A DNA stretch of 64,000 nucleotides, taken from contig NZ_LT607410.1 in assembly GCF_900091515.1 (NCBI RefSeq), forward strand, positions 4,774,001 through 4,838,000, given 5' to 3'. Below, in pieces: positions 17,031 to 27,174 of this stretch. Each line of letters opens with the position of its first letter. Position 1 is the stretch's first letter. The position numbers and the translations under genes were made by a program. Below the pieces are notes generated by a model that was not told the origin of the DNA, searched no databases, and saw nothing but the letters and a program-made list of their open reading frames with translations. Source of the DNA: Micromonospora purpureochromogenes. Lineage in GTDB: Bacteria > Actinomycetota > Actinomycetes > Mycobacteriales > Micromonosporaceae.

Positions 17031-17080
17031 GGGGGCGGCTCCGGTTCGAGGGGGGATGAGGGGGATGGTGGTGGCGCAGG

Positions 17081-17707
17081 TCAGGGAATGCCCCGCAGCA
17101 CGGCCGCGCCGACGGCGGCCTCGGTGTGCGCGACGAGTTCCCGCAGCGGGGCGGGCAGGGCGGGGATGAGCACACCGAGCCGGTGGTGCGCCCGGGGTCC
17201 GGCGCTCCAGAGCACCTCCCGGCTCAGCCCGGCGGCGCAGACCAGGCCGAGCAGGGCGGCGTCCGGCACGCCAGGGGGATCCGGCCGTTCCAGCAGGGCG
17301 CGCAGCCGGGTGGCCGGCCAGGCCACCACGTTGAGGTCGATCGGGACGTAGCTGACGCTGGTACGCAGCAACCGCCGGCTCTCCTGCCGGCGCAGCACCC
17401 CGGCGCGGGCCAGCCGCTCCCCCACCGACGTGGTCGCCGTCTGGGCCAGGAAACTCAGCCAGGTACGCAGCGACTGGTGCTGCGACTCGCCGATCAACTG
17501 GTCCAGCACGGTGTGCGCCAGGGCGTCCGGCGGTGGACGCCGGTCCAGCACCGTGACGAGCCCACCGGAGACGGTGATCTGTCCGAACAGGATCAGCTCG
17601 CCGAGGAGGGCGCCGGCGAGCCCCAGCCCGGTCGCGGCCGGGTGCAGTTTCGCCTTGCCCCGGCTGTCGTTGTGGGCGATGAGGAAGAACTCGTCGGCGA
17701 TGAGCAA
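17081..17707 (-). CDS. GPP34 (GOLPH3-like) phosphoinositide-binding-fold protein
   Basis: 208 residues. The pattern LLIADEFFLIAHNDSRGKAKLHPAATGLGLAGALLGELILFGQITV is the N-terminal half of the GPP34 family (bacterial relatives of eukaryotic Golgi phosphoprotein 3). The middle contains VLDQLIGESQHQSLRTWLSFLAQTA. Bacterial members are common in actinomycetes with no settled role. TTG 17707, preceded by GGAGG at 5 bases, is the best start. Its operon position before an amino acid permease suggests membrane-associated work. Confidence 0.8.
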   Translation of the reverse strand: MLIADEFFLIAHNDSRGKAKLHPAATGLGLAGALLGELILFGQITVSGGLVTVLDRRPPPDALAHTVLDQLIGESQHQSLRTWLSFLAQTATTSVGERLARAGVLRRQESRRLLRTSVSYVPIDLNVVAWPATRLRALLERPDPPGVPDAALLGLVCAAGLSREVLWSAGPRAHHRLGVLIPALPAPLRELVAHTEAAVGAAVLRGIP

Positions 17708-17777
17708 ACGAGCCTCCAACGCGGGTTGTCCACAAGTGATCGACGCCGGGTGACAGGATGCCCGCACCCTGCGACCA

Positions 17778-17845
17778 TTGCAACTCCCGGATTCGACGGT
17801 TGCACTCCGTGCTGGCGCGACCTGCGGATCTTGCCGTGCCAGACT
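17778..17845 (+). promoter_or_regulatory. Direct repeats and leaderless -10 before the XRE gene
   Basis: TTGCAACTCC (17778-17787) and TTGCACTCC (17800-17808) are direct repeats 22 bases apart. CAGACT (17840-17845) lies 6 bases before GTG 17852 and fits a leaderless -10. The repeats are candidate binding sites for the XRE protein itself. Confidence 0.35.
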
Positions 17846-17851
17846 CAGAGG

Positions 17852-18694
17852 GTGACCGCCAGCCCCACCGTCCGCCGCCGCCGGATCGCCCGCGAACTTC
17901 GTCAACTGCGCGAGCGCGCCGGCATGACGCTCGACGTCGCCGCCCGCCAGCTCGACATGTCCAAGAGCAACCTGTCCCGGATCGAGAACGCCCAGATCGG
18001 CATCAAGCCGCGCGACGTGCGCGCCGCCCTGGCGCTGTACGCGGTCACCGGCGCGGACGCGGAGGCGCTGATCGAGATCGCCCGCGGCGCGCAGCAGCGC
18101 GGCTGGTGGCAGAACTACAGCGACGTGCTGCCGGAGTGGTTCGAGTTCTACGTCGGACTGGAGGCCGAGGCGGCGACGCTGCGCACGTACGAGGCGGAGT
18201 CGGTGCCCGGCCTGCTCCAGACCGAGGCGTACGCGCGGGAGATCTACCGGCGCACCGCGGGCGAGGAGGGGCTGGAGCGCAAGGTCGCCGCCCGGCTGCG
18301 CCGGCAGGAGGTGCTGCGCCGGGAGTCCCCGGTCCAGCTCTCCGTGGTGCTCAACGAGGCGGTGCTGCTACGCCCGGTCGGCGGTGCGGCGGTGATGGCC
18401 GAGCAGCTGACCCACATGGCCCGAATCGCACAATCACCGAACGTGACTATTTACGTACTTCCATTCACGGCCGGGGCGCATCCGGCGATGAGCACCCCGT
18501 ACGTCATCCTGCAGTTCGCCGACGCCGCCGACGCCTCCGTGGTCTACCTGGACAATCTCACGATGGGGCTGGCTCTGGAGGATGCCGGTCACGTGCGCGG
18601 GTATAGCCTTGTGCATGAGGAGCTGTGCCGCATGGCACTGGATCCGGCGGACTCCGTGGCCCGCCTGGAGGCCGCGTCTCGTAACTTTGCGTGA
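17852..18694 (+). CDS. XRE-type helix-turn-helix regulator with DUF5753 (Scr1/WhiJ-like)
   Basis: 280 residues. The N-terminal HTH is RRRRIARELRQLRERAGMTLDVAARQLDMSKSNLSRIENAQIGIKPRDV. The DUF5753 domain follows from about residue 100: EAEAATLRTYEAESVPGLLQTEAYAREIYR through the C-terminal DAADASVVYLDNLTMGLALED. In streptomycetes such proteins pair with small DUF397 proteins and act in development or as toxin-antitoxin-like modules. The DUF397 gene lies 40 bases downstream, and the two are probably co-transcribed. Confidence 0.88.
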   Translation: MTASPTVRRRRIARELRQLRERAGMTLDVAARQLDMSKSNLSRIENAQIGIKPRDVRAALALYAVTGADAEALIEIARGAQQRGWWQNYSDVLPEWFEFYVGLEAEAATLRTYEAESVPGLLQTEAYAREIYRRTAGEEGLERKVAARLRRQEVLRRESPVQLSVVLNEAVLLRPVGGAAVMAEQLTHMARIAQSPNVTIYVLPFTAGAHPAMSTPYVILQFADAADASVVYLDNLTMGLALEDAGHVRGYSLVHEELCRMALDPADSVARLEAASRNFA

Positions 18695-18734
18695 CCGCAT
18701 TGCGGCACGCCCGCAGAAGACGAGAGGTACGGGA

Positions 18735-18935
18735 ATGACCGCGCTCGACCTGACCCGGGCGGACTGGCGCACCAGCACGCGCAGCAGTGGCAACGGAAAC
18801 TGCGTGGAGGTCGCCACCGTCGACGGTCGGGTCGCCGTCCGCGACAGCAAGGACCGGGGCGGGCCGCTGCTGGTCTTCTCGTCCGCGACCTGGGCCGCCT
18901 TCGTCACCGGCGTCGACGCGGTGCGCCCCGGCTGA
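18735..18935 (+). CDS. DUF397 small protein
   Basis: 66 residues. The family layout is complete: LTRADWRTSTRSSGNGNCVEVATVDGRVAVRDSKDRGGPLLVFSSATWAAFVTGV. DUF397 proteins are partners of upstream XRE/DUF5753 regulators. The start at ATG 18735 follows GAGGTACGGGA. It is the second gene of the pair. Confidence 0.88.
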   Translation: MTALDLTRADWRTSTRSSGNGNCVEVATVDGRVAVRDSKDRGGPLLVFSSATWAAFVTGVDAVRPG

Positions 18936-18950
18936 CCGCCGGGTGCCACA

Positions 18951-21476
18951 GTGGGCACCGTGCTCTCCGACGTACCCCTGAGACTGCCGGTAAGTCCGGT
19001 CCTGCCGGCGCTGGTCGCCGCCCTGGCCGAAGCGGGCGGCGCGGTGCTGGTGGCGCCGCCCGGCACCGGCAAGACCACGCTCGCGCCCCTCGCGGTGGCC
19101 GACCGGGTCGAGGGCCGGGTGGTGGTGGCCCAGCCGCGTCGGGTGGCCGCCCGCGCGGCGGCCCGCCGGATGGCCGACCTGCTTGGCGAACGGGTCGGCG
19201 GCCGGGTGGGATACGCGGTGCGCGGGGAGCGCCGGGTCGGCCCCGGCACCCGGATCGAGGTGGTCACCACCGGCCTGCTGGTCCGCCGGCTGCATCACGA
19301 CCCGGAGCTGCCCGGGGTCGGCGCGGTGCTGCTCGACGAGGTCCACGAGCGGCAACTCGACGCGGACCTGGCGCTGGCCTTCGCGGTGGACTCCCGGGCG
19401 GCCCTGCGCCCCGATCTGTGGCTGCTGGCGATGTCCGCGACGCCGGAGGCGGACCGGTTCGCCGCGCTGCTCGGCGCGGACCGGCCGGTCCCGGTGGTCC
19501 GGGCCGAGGCGGCGCTGCACCCGGTCACCCGGATCTGGGCGCCCCCACCCCGGCCGGTGACCCCGCCCGGTGCCGGTCGGGTGGATCCGGCCCTGCTCGA
19601 CCACGTGGCGGCCACCGTCCGGCGGGCGCTGCACGAGCGCGAGGGGGATCTGCTGGTCTTCCTGCCGGGGGCCGGCGAGATCGCCGGCGTCGCCCGGCGG
19701 CTGGCGGACCTGACCGACCGGGTCGCCGTCCTGCCGCTGCACGGGCGGCTGCCCGGCGCCGCCCAGGACGCGGCACTGCGGCCGACCGACCGCCGTCGGG
19801 TGGTGCTGGCCACCTCGGTGGCCGAGAGCAGCCTCACCGTGCCCGGCGTCCGGGTGGTGGTGGACGCGGGGCTGAGCCGGGTGGCGCGCACCGACCTGTC
19901 CCGCGGCCTGGGCGCCCTGGTCACCGTCCCGGTCTCCCGGGCCGCCGCCACGCAACGCGCCGGCCGGGCCGGCCGGGAGGCACCCGGCCACGTCTACCGC
20001 TGCTGGTCGGCGGCCACCCACGAGCGGCTGGCCGCGCAGCCCGAGCCGGAGATCGCCACCGCCGACCTGACCGGCTTCGCCCTGGAGCTGGCGGCCTGGG
20101 GCAGCCCGGACGGCACGGGGCTGGCCCTGCCCGACCGGCCCCCGCCGGCGGCGCTGACGGTGGCCCGGGAGACGCTGGCCAGCCTCGGCGCCGTCCATCC
20201 GGACGGTCGGATCACCGCGCGGGGCCGGGCGATCGCGGCCGCGGGTGCCCATCCCCGGCTGGGCCGGGCCCTGCTCGACGGCGCGCCGCGGGTCGGCGCC
20301 GACCGGGCGGCGGAGCTGGTCGCGCTGCTGGCCGAGGAGGGCCTGACCGGCCGGGACGACGACCTGGTCGCCGGCTGGCGGCGGCTGCGCGGCAACGCCG
20401 ACCCGGGGGCCACCGCCCGCTGGCGGACCGAGGTACGCCGGCTGCGCGCCGCCCTGCCCACCGGCGGCACCGGGTCGGGAGGCCGGGACCACCTGCCCGA
20501 CGACCTGGCCGCCGGGCTGCTGGTGGGGCTGGCGTACCCGGAACGGCTGGCCCGGGTCCGCCGGGCCAGCGGGCGGTCGTACCTGATGGCGGGTGGGACG
20601 GCGGCGGAGCTGGCGCCCGGGTCGGGGCTGGCGGGCGTCGACTGGTTGGCCGTCGCGGTGGCCGACCGGTCACCCGGGGCGCCGACCGCCCGGGTGCGGC
20701 TGGCGGCGGGCTTGGACGAGGCCACCGCCCGGGAGGCGGGCCGACCGCTGCTGCGCGAGGCGCGGGAGGTCGGCTGGGTCGACGGTGACGTGGTGGCCCG
20801 GGAGGTGGTCCGGCTGGGTGCGATCGAGCTGCTGACCCGCCCGCTGGCCCGGCCGGAGCCGGCGTTGCTGGCGGCGGCGCTGCGCGACGGGCTGCGCCAG
20901 GAGGGGCTGTCGCTGTTGACCTGGACGCCGGCGGCCCGGGCGCTGCGGGAGCGGATGGCGTTCTGTCGGCGGGCGCTCGGCGACCAGTGGCCCGAGGTCA
21001 GCGACGACGCGCTGCTCGCGGCCGTCGACGACTGGCTCGGCCCGGAGCTGGCCGCCGCGCGACGGCGGACCGACCTGTCCCGGGTCGACGTGGCCGCCGC
21101 GCTGCGCCGGCTGCTGCCCTGGCGCCAGGCGGCCCGGCTCGACGAGCTGGCGCCGGAGCGGATCGAGGTGCCCAGCGGCTCGAAGATCCGCCTCGACTAC
21201 GCGGACCCGGCGGCGCCGGTGCTGGCGGTGAAGCTCCAGGAGACGTTCGGCTGGCCGGCCGCGCCCCGGATCGCCGACGGCCGGGTGCCGGTGCTGCTGC
21301 ACCTGCTCTCCCCGGCCGGCCGGCCGGTGGCGGTCACCGCCGACCTGGCGTCGTTCTGGCGTACCGGGTACCCGCAGGTCCGCGCCGAGCTGCGCGGCCG
21401 CTACCCGCGCCACCCGTGGCCGGAGGACCCGGGCAGCGCCACGCCCACCCGGCACGCCACACCCCGGCGCCGCTGA
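18951..21476 (+). CDS. hrpB: ATP-dependent helicase HrpB
   Basis: 841 residues. DEAH-box helicase: Walker A APPGTGKTT, motif II DEVHERQLDADLAL, motif III MSATPEADRF, motif VI AATQRAGRAGREAPG. It ends in the HrpB C-terminal region SGSKIRLDYADP...LAVKLQETFGW. The HrpB family consists of DEAH-type RNA helicases of unclear physiological role. GTG 18951 and GTG 18960 are both possible starts. It lies 15 bases after the DUF397 stop and may be read through from that pair. Confidence 0.92.
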   Translation: MGTVLSDVPLRLPVSPVLPALVAALAEAGGAVLVAPPGTGKTTLAPLAVADRVEGRVVVAQPRRVAARAAARRMADLLGERVGGRVGYAVRGERRVGPGTRIEVVTTGLLVRRLHHDPELPGVGAVLLDEVHERQLDADLALAFAVDSRAALRPDLWLLAMSATPEADRFAALLGADRPVPVVRAEAALHPVTRIWAPPPRPVTPPGAGRVDPALLDHVAATVRRALHEREGDLLVFLPGAGEIAGVARRLADLTDRVAVLPLHGRLPGAAQDAALRPTDRRRVVLATSVAESSLTVPGVRVVVDAGLSRVARTDLSRGLGALVTVPVSRAAATQRAGRAGREAPGHVYRCWSAATHERLAAQPEPEIATADLTGFALELAAWGSPDGTGLALPDRPPPAALTVARETLASLGAVHPDGRITARGRAIAAAGAHPRLGRALLDGAPRVGADRAAELVALLAEEGLTGRDDDLVAGWRRLRGNADPGATARWRTEVRRLRAALPTGGTGSGGRDHLPDDLAAGLLVGLAYPERLARVRRASGRSYLMAGGTAAELAPGSGLAGVDWLAVAVADRSPGAPTARVRLAAGLDEATAREAGRPLLREAREVGWVDGDVVAREVVRLGAIELLTRPLARPEPALLAAALRDGLRQEGLSLLTWTPAARALRERMAFCRRALGDQWPEVSDDALLAAVDDWLGPELAAARRRTDLSRVDVAAALRRLLPWRQAARLDELAPERIEVPSGSKIRLDYADPAAPVLAVKLQETFGWPAAPRIADGRVPVLLHLLSPAGRPVAVTADLASFWRTGYPQVRAELRGRYPRHPWPEDPGSATPTRHATPRRR

Positions 21477-21488
21477 ACCGGCTCCGGC

Positions 21489-22214
21489 TCACTCCTCGAC
21501 GATGTCGGCGATCAGCACGGTGACGTTGTCCGGGCCGCCGGCCCGCAGCGCGAGGTCGATCAGACGGCGGGCGCACAGCTCCCGGTCGGCGGTCTCGGCC
21601 AGCACCTCGGCGAGGGTGTCCGGGCGGACCACGTTGGAGAGGCCGTCGCTGCACAGCAGCCAGCGGTCCCCCGCCCAGGGGACCATGGTCGCGTACGCCG
21701 GGGAGACGTCCTCACCCTGCAGCGCCTGGGTGACCACCGCCCGCCGGGGGTGGCTGGCGGCCTCCTCGGGGCCGATCACGCCCTGGTCGACGAGCATCTG
21801 CACGAAGGTGTCGTCCCGGGTGACCTGCTTGAGGGTGCCCTCGCGGAACAGGTAGGCCCGGGAGTCGCCGATGTGGGCCAGGGCGAGGCAGCTGCCGGTC
21901 CGGGAGAAGAGCAGGGCGGTCAGTGTGGTGCCCATGCCCTGTCGTTCCGGATCCTCGGCGACCGCCTGGCGGATCCGCGCGGTGGCCAGCTCGATGCCGC
22001 CCTGCAGCGCCGCCACCAGAGCGTCCTCGGGGGTCTCCACGTCCAGGGGGGCGATCGCGTCGATGGCGATCCGGCTGGCCAGGTCGCCGGCCGCCATCCC
22101 GCCCATGCCGTCGGCGACGGCGACGAGCCAGGCACCGGCGTGCAGGGCGTCCTGGTTTCCGCTGCGGATCAGCCCACGGTCGCTCGTCCCGACGGAACGA
22201 AGCTTCAGGGTCAT
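21489..22214 (-). CDS. PP2C-family serine/threonine protein phosphatase
   Basis: 241 residues. Metal-binding motifs are complete: [43 protein letters not shown] and [12 protein letters not shown]. It is a Mn/Mg-dependent cytosolic phosphatase (PstP/PrpC type) that reverses Ser/Thr kinase signalling. There is no transmembrane tail, unlike PstP. It converges on hrpB with a 12-base gap and no hairpin. Confidence 0.9.
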   Translation of the reverse strand: MTLKLRSVGTSDRGLIRSGNQDALHAGAWLVAVADGMGGMAAGDLASRIAIDAIAPLDVETPEDALVAALQGGIELATARIRQAVAEDPERQGMGTTLTALLFSRTGSCLALAHIGDSRAYLFREGTLKQVTRDDTFVQMLVDQGVIGPEEAASHPRRAVVTQALQGEDVSPAYATMVPWAGDRWLLCSDGLSNVVRPDTLAEVLAETADRELCARRLIDLALRAGGPDNVTVLIADIVEE

Positions 22215-22350
22215 GGGAGGCAGCCTGCCAGGCGAAGGGCGCTGTTGTCTCTAGGAGATCACGACGACGGGTCGTGGCGCGGCGAATCTCACTGTCCTTC
22301 ACGTTCCCGGAGCCGCCGATCCCGGCCGGAAGGTCATCCAGCCCGATCAA

Positions 22351-22404
22351 TTGACACGGACGAGCTGCGCTGGAAACATCGGGACGAAGCTGGGAGCGCT
22401 CCCA
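22351..22404 (+). promoter_or_regulatory. Cellulase promoter with a perfect CebR/CelR operator
   Basis: TTGACA (22351-22356), a 17-base spacer and AAACAT (22374-22379) form a SigA-like promoter. TGGGAGCGCTCCCA (22391-22404; the palindrome extends one base pair each side) is identical to the operator recognised by the LacI-type cellobiose-sensing repressors CebR/CelR of actinobacteria. It lies just downstream of the expected start site, a position suited to repression relieved by cellobiose. No such regulator gene lies in this window. Confidence 0.85.
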
Positions 22405-22454
22405 GCCGTCGCTCCTCCCCGACCTCACCGCTCCCCCGCCCGGAAGGAATCCCC

Positions 22455-25064
22455 GTGATCCCAATCCGACGCCGCCATCTCGCGTTATTGACGGCGACCG
22501 CCCTGGCCCTCACCAGCGCCGGCGCCGGCGTGGCGCACGCCGAGGTCCCGCCGGACGCACCCGAACAGCTCAGCAACGGCGACTTCAGCGCCGGTGTCTC
22601 CCCCTGGTTCTCCTACGGCACCGGAACGCTGGACGCGGCCGACGGCCGGCTCTGCACCACCGTCCCCGGCGGGTCGGCCAACCCCTGGGACGCCGGCATC
22701 GGCCAGGACGGGGTACGGCTCAACGCCGGCGCGGAGTACCGGCTGGGCTTCGACGTCTCCGCCATCCCCGGCGCCGCCGTCAAGGCCGTCCTCCAGCTCG
22801 GCAGCGCCCCCTACACCACGTACGCGGCCGTGGGCGCCACCGCCGGCTCCGAGAGCACCCGGGTCGGGCAGACCTTCACCGTGCCGGACGACAACCCTGC
22901 CGCGCAGCTGATCTTCCAGGTCGGCGGGTCCGCCGCCGAGCAGCGGATCTGCCTCGACAACGTCTCGCTGCGCGGCGGCGAGGTGGCCCCGCCCTACCAG
23001 CCGGACACCGGCCCCCGGGTCCGGGTCAACCAGGTCGGCTACCTGCCGGGCGGGCCGAAGAACGCCACCGTGGTGACCGAGGCGACCGACGCGCTGCGCT
23101 GGGAGCTGCGGTCCGCCGCCGGCGCGGTGGTGGCCAGCGGCGAGAGCACCACGCACGGGGTGGACGCCGCCTCCGGGCAGCACGTGCAGACCGTCGACTT
23201 CTCCGCGTACCGCACGCCGGGCACCGGCTACACCTTGGTCGCCGACGGCGAGACCAGCCACCCGTTCGACATCTCCGGCGACCGCTACGACCGGCTGCGC
23301 GCCGACTCCCTCCAGTTCTTCTACGCCCAGCGCAGCGGCATCCCGATCGACGGCGACCTGATCGGCGCCGAGTACGCCCGCCCGGCCGGCCACGTCGGCG
23401 TCGCACCCAACCAGGGCGACACCGAGGTGTCCTGCCAGCCCGGCGTCTGCGACTACTCCCTCGACGTGCGGGGCGGCTGGTACGACGCCGGCGACCACGG
23501 CAAGTACGTGGTCAACGGCGGCATCGCCACCTACCAGCTGCTGAACACCTTCGAGCGGACCAAGACGGCGGAGACCGCCGACGGCGGCGCGGCGCTGGGC
23601 GACGCGACCCTGCGGGTGCCCGAGCGCGGCAACGGGGTCCCCGACGTGCTCGACGAGGCCCGCTGGGAGCTCGAGTTCCTGCTGCGCATGCAGGTGCCGG
23701 CCGGCCGGCCGCTCGCCGGGATGGCCCACCACAAGATCCACGACCGGAACTGGACCGGGTTGCCGCTGGCCCCGCACGAGGACCCGCAGCCGCGCGAGCT
23801 GCACCCGCCGTCCACCGCGGCCACCCTCAACCTGGCCGCCGTCGCCGCCCAGTGCGCCCGCCTCTTCGCCCCCTACGACGCCGCCTTCGCCGCCCGCTGC
23901 GGCACCGCCGCGAGGACCGCGTACGCGGCGGCCAAGGCGCACCCGGCGAGCTACGCCAGCGCGGCCGACGGCACCGGCGGCGGGGCGTACGACGACACCA
24001 GCGTCACCGACGAGTTCTACTGGGCGGCGGTCGAGCTGTACCTGACCACCGGAAAGAAGAGCTATCTGGACGACCTGGCCGCCTCGCCGCACCACGGCGG
24101 CGACGTCTTCGCCGCCGGCGGAGCCTTCGGCTGGCAGAGCGTGGCCGCCCTCGGCCGCCTCGACCTGGCCACCGTGCCGAACGGCCTGCCGGCCGCCGAG
24201 AAGGCCCGGATCCGCGCCTCGGTGACCGAGGCCGCCGACCGGTACCTGGCGGCGCTGCGCGCCGAGGCGTACGGCCTGCCGCTGCCCGCTGACGCCGGCA
24301 GCTACGTGTGGGGCAGCAACAGCACCGTCGTCAACAACGCGATCGTGCTGGCCACCGCCTTCGACCTGACCCGGAACGCGACCTACCGCGACGGGGCGGT
24401 GCAGGCGATGGACTACCTGCTCGGCCGCAACGCGCTCAACATGTCGTACGTGACCGGCTGGGGCGAGCAGCACGCCCGCAACCAGCACAGCCGGATCTTC
24501 GCCCACCAGCTGGACCCGAACCTGCCGAATCCGCCGGCCGGTTCGCTGGCCGGCGGCCCGAACGCCGCCCTCCAGGATCCGTACGCCGCCCAGCTGCTCG
24601 CCGGCTGCAAGCCGATGTTCTGCTACGTCGACGACATCAACTCGTACGCGACCAACGAGGTGGCGATCAACTGGAACTCGGCGCTGGCCTGGCTCGCCTC
24701 GTTCCTCGCCGACCAGGGCGACGCCGGGGCGGTGCCCGCGCAGAGCTGCGCCGCCACGTACCAGGTGCACGGCGGCTGGCCGGACGGCTTCAACACCCAG
24801 GTGACCATCCGCAACACCGGCACGAGCGCGGTGAACGGCTGGACCGTCCGGTACGCCTTCACCGGCGACCAGAAGGTCGAGCAGGCGTGGACGGCCCAGG
24901 TCAGTCAGTCCGGTGCCACCGTGACGGCCCGGAACCTGGCGTACAACGGGAAGATCCCGCCCGGCGGCAGCATCACCTTCGGCCTGCTCGGCAAGGCCGG
25001 CACCCTCGCCAACCCCGCCCCCAACCTGATCACCCTCAACGGCGCCGCCTGCACCCTGCCCTGA
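22455..25064 (+). CDS. Secreted GH9 endoglucanase with CBM4 and CBM2
   Basis: 869 residues. A signal peptide (cleavage likely after AHA, residue 29) is followed by a CBM4/9-type module (about 30-180), a CelD-type Ig domain (about 195-275, starting [16 protein letters not shown]), a GH9 catalytic domain (about 280-755) and a CBM2 (about 765-869, with terminal cysteines). The catalytic Asp pair is in [13 protein letters not shown] (Asp344/347) and the proton-donor Glu735 in NEVAINWNS. It should hydrolyse beta-1,4-glucan outside the cell. The start at GTG 22455 follows AAGGAA. Controlled by the CebR-type operator upstream. Confidence 0.92.
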   Translation: MIPIRRRHLALLTATALALTSAGAGVAHAEVPPDAPEQLSNGDFSAGVSPWFSYGTGTLDAADGRLCTTVPGGSANPWDAGIGQDGVRLNAGAEYRLGFDVSAIPGAAVKAVLQLGSAPYTTYAAVGATAGSESTRVGQTFTVPDDNPAAQLIFQVGGSAAEQRICLDNVSLRGGEVAPPYQPDTGPRVRVNQVGYLPGGPKNATVVTEATDALRWELRSAAGAVVASGESTTHGVDAASGQHVQTVDFSAYRTPGTGYTLVADGETSHPFDISGDRYDRLRADSLQFFYAQRSGIPIDGDLIGAEYARPAGHVGVAPNQGDTEVSCQPGVCDYSLDVRGGWYDAGDHGKYVVNGGIATYQLLNTFERTKTAETADGGAALGDATLRVPERGNGVPDVLDEARWELEFLLRMQVPAGRPLAGMAHHKIHDRNWTGLPLAPHEDPQPRELHPPSTAATLNLAAVAAQCARLFAPYDAAFAARCGTAARTAYAAAKAHPASYASAADGTGGGAYDDTSVTDEFYWAAVELYLTTGKKSYLDDLAASPHHGGDVFAAGGAFGWQSVAALGRLDLATVPNGLPAAEKARIRASVTEAADRYLAALRAEAYGLPLPADAGSYVWGSNSTVVNNAIVLATAFDLTRNATYRDGAVQAMDYLLGRNALNMSYVTGWGEQHARNQHSRIFAHQLDPNLPNPPAGSLAGGPNAALQDPYAAQLLAGCKPMFCYVDDINSYATNEVAINWNSALAWLASFLADQGDAGAVPAQSCAATYQVHGGWPDGFNTQVTIRNTGTSAVNGWTVRYAFTGDQKVEQAWTAQVSQSGATVTARNLAYNGKIPPGGSITFGLLGKAGTLANPAPNLITLNGAACTLP

Positions 25065-25109
25065 CCCCCACCCCGGCGCCCCGCGCCGCCGGTCAAAGAT
25101 CCGCGCAAA

Positions 25110-25159
25110 TTCACGGAAAGAGTGGCCTCCCGGCTCCGGAAGGCCACTCTTTCCGTGAA
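25110..25159. repeat. Dispersed palindrome, copy A
   Basis: A 19-bp perfect inverted repeat (arms 25110-25128 and 25141-25159) with a 12-base loop, between the cellulase and a convergent acetyltransferase. It shares the core GAAAGAGTGGC and its complement with copies B-D; the outer part of each arm (TTC-ACG-GAA and TTTC-CGT-GAAA) is itself a mini-palindrome. It could serve as a bidirectional terminator. Confidence 0.8.
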
Positions 25160-25206
25160 ACTGCCGCCACTTCGGGGCGGAGTGAGGCGTTCGGCGGCGG
25201 CGACCG

Positions 25207-25719
25207 TTAGGGCGTCGGCCGGCGCATCGCGACCCGGTCGGTCATGTCGAGCCCCAGCGCCGCCTCGGCCGCCAGCACCTCCGCCAGGCCGGGGCCGACC
25301 TCCGCCGCTGACAGCGCGACGAAGCCGCAACGGGCGTAGTACGGCGCGTTCCACGGCACGCTGCGGAAAGTGGTCAGCGTCAGCGCCGGCAGATCCCGCT
25401 GCTCCGCCCAGCCGGCCACGTGGTCGAGCAGCCGCCGGCCGACGCCCCGGCGGGCGTGGGTGGGGTGGACGCTGAGCTGCTGGACGTGGGCGCAGCCGTC
25501 GACCGGGTGCGCCACGGCGAAGGCGATCGGCTGGTCGTCCGGCCCGACCGCCACCCAGACCCGGCCGGCCCGCTGCCCCTCCCCGAGCACGTCCAGGTCG
25601 AGCGGCGGCGCGTCGGCGATGTCGACCATGCCGATCTCCCGGAACGGCGCGCCGGAGGCCACCTCGATCCGTTGCAGGTCAACGAGTTGGTCCGTCCGGG
25701 CCGTTCTGATCCGCTCCAC
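25207..25719 (-). CDS. GNAT N-acetyltransferase
   Basis: 170 residues from GTG 25719. It begins with the family N-terminus [29 protein letters not shown]. The acetyl-CoA loop is [22 protein letters not shown], followed by [24 protein letters not shown]. The DLQRIE...FREIGM and [11 protein letters not shown] pattern is common in actinobacterial acetyltransferases of unknown substrate. The large upstream open frame runs through the antisense of the protease intergenic region and is not part of the gene. Confidence 0.75.
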   Translation of the reverse strand: MERIRTARTDQLVDLQRIEVASGAPFREIGMVDIADAPPLDLDVLGEGQRAGRVWVAVGPDDQPIAFAVAHPVDGCAHVQQLSVHPTHARRGVGRRLLDHVAGWAEQRDLPALTLTTFRSVPWNAPYYARCGFVALSAAEVGPGLAEVLAAEAALGLDMTDRVAMRRPTP

Positions 25720-25976
25720 GGCCCAGACCCAACCACCTGCGGCGGTTGCCGCCCACCGAATTTCGAGCCGCCCGGCCGACCCGGACCGCCCGCCCGGACC
25801 GGCCGCGGTCACGCCGCCCGGCCCGGGCTGCCCGGCCGCGCCCGAGCGGTTGGCGGTAACGCCGAGCGAACCGGGCCGCCGCGACCGCCTCCGGGAACGG
25901 CGGCGGCCGGGGCGGCCCGGTGGGGCGTCCGCGCCCGTTGCGGAAGGAACGGACACCCCGGGGGTACGGGTCGCGC

Positions 25977-27167
25977 TCAGGCAGGCAGGCCGCCCACCTG
26001 GGTGTTGATCCAGGAGCGGATCGACGGCAGGTCGACGTAGATGGACGGGCCGGTGGCGCAGGTGGGGTTGTTGTTGCCGGCCCGGCTGGTGGCGCCGATC
26101 AGGTTCCACACCCCGTTGATCCGCCGCACCTGCGGGCCGCCGGAGTCGCCGTAGCAGGCGCCGGAGTTGCCGTTCGTGTTGTTGGTGCAGATCTCGTACG
26201 TCGCGTTGATGCCGCTGCAGCGGCTGTCCGCGACGATGGAGGTGTCGAGCTCGTTGGCGACCGCGGGCGCGGAGCCGCAGCCCCGTTGCGGGCAGGTCTG
26301 CCCCCAACCGATGATCCGGGTGGCCGTGCCGACGGCGCCGGAGGTGCCGGGGATCGGCGCTGGGGCGTAGCTGACCGAGCTGGCCAGTTGCAGCAGCTTG
26401 ACGTCCACGGACGGGTGGCTCACCGCCCTGCTCACCCGGACCACGGTCCCGCCGGTGGTGCGGTTGACGCTGCCCACCCGCACCGACGACGGGGTCGAGC
26501 AGTGCCGGGCGGTGACCGCCCAGTTCGCCTTGATCAGCGTGCCGGTGCAGCCGGAGACGTAGACCATCCACGGGTAGTTCTCGCTGGCCGGGCGGCCACC
26601 GACCACGAACGGCCCGGGATCCTCGGCGCCGGTCCAGGTGTAGCTGACCCCGGTGGTGGGCGCGGTGAGCGTGCCGCCGAACAGCGAGTTGACCCGGGAC
26701 GCCTCGGCGGCGCTCGGGTACGCGTTCCGGCAGGACACCGGCGCGCTGCTGCCGGACATCAGGTCGGAGCAGAGCCCGGTACGCCGGTCGGGCAGGCCGA
26801 GGATGTGGCCCATCTCGTGGGTGGCGATCCGGGTCCGGTCGTACCCCTGGTTCACCGCCTGCCGGCCCATCCACACCCGGCCGGAGCCGAGCCCGGTCGG
26901 CTGCGCCCGGGGCCAGCCGTCGTCGACGTAGATGGTGACGTTGCCGGGCGTACGCGGCGCGAGTCGGACGGTGCTCACCGAGCTGTTCCAGATCGTGGCG
27001 GCCTGGTCGAAGTTGGTGCGGAACTCGCCGGCCCGGCTGGCGTCGTAGTAGACGGTCCGGACGGCCGCCGAGGCCGTCGTCGCCTCGACCGCCACCAGGC
27101 CGAGCGCCGCCAGCACCATCGCGAGCAGGGCGCCCGCCGTACGCGGAAGATTGTGTCGTCGGAACAT
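25977..27167 (-). CDS. Secreted two-domain protease: snapalysin-like (M7) fused to trypsin-like (S1)
   Basis: 396 residues. The signal peptide ends around ASA (residue 34). Residues about 36-165 are a snapalysin-type metalloprotease with the zinc site [11 protein letters not shown] (His117, Glu118, His121, Asp127) and the family-specific [32 protein letters not shown]. Residues about 188-396 are a chymotrypsin-fold domain with triad His222 (TARHC), Asp255 (SVDVKLLQL) and Ser342 (GDSGGP) plus paired cysteines. Snapalysin is normally a stand-alone enzyme, so this is a fusion of two proteases. ATG 27167 follows GGGAGG. A palindromic element lies just upstream. Confidence 0.88.
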   Translation of the reverse strand: MFRRHNLPRTAGALLAMVLAALGLVAVEATTASAAVRTVYYDASRAGEFRTNFDQAATIWNSSVSTVRLAPRTPGNVTIYVDDGWPRAQPTGLGSGRVWMGRQAVNQGYDRTRIATHEMGHILGLPDRRTGLCSDLMSGSSAPVSCRNAYPSAAEASRVNSLFGGTLTAPTTGVSYTWTGAEDPGPFVVGGRPASENYPWMVYVSGCTGTLIKANWAVTARHCSTPSSVRVGSVNRTTGGTVVRVSRAVSHPSVDVKLLQLASSVSYAPAPIPGTSGAVGTATRIIGWGQTCPQRGCGSAPAVANELDTSIVADSRCSGINATYEICTNNTNGNSGACYGDSGGPQVRRINGVWNLIGATSRAGNNNPTCATGPSIYVDLPSIRSWINTQVGGLPA

Positions 27168-27174
27168 CCGACCT

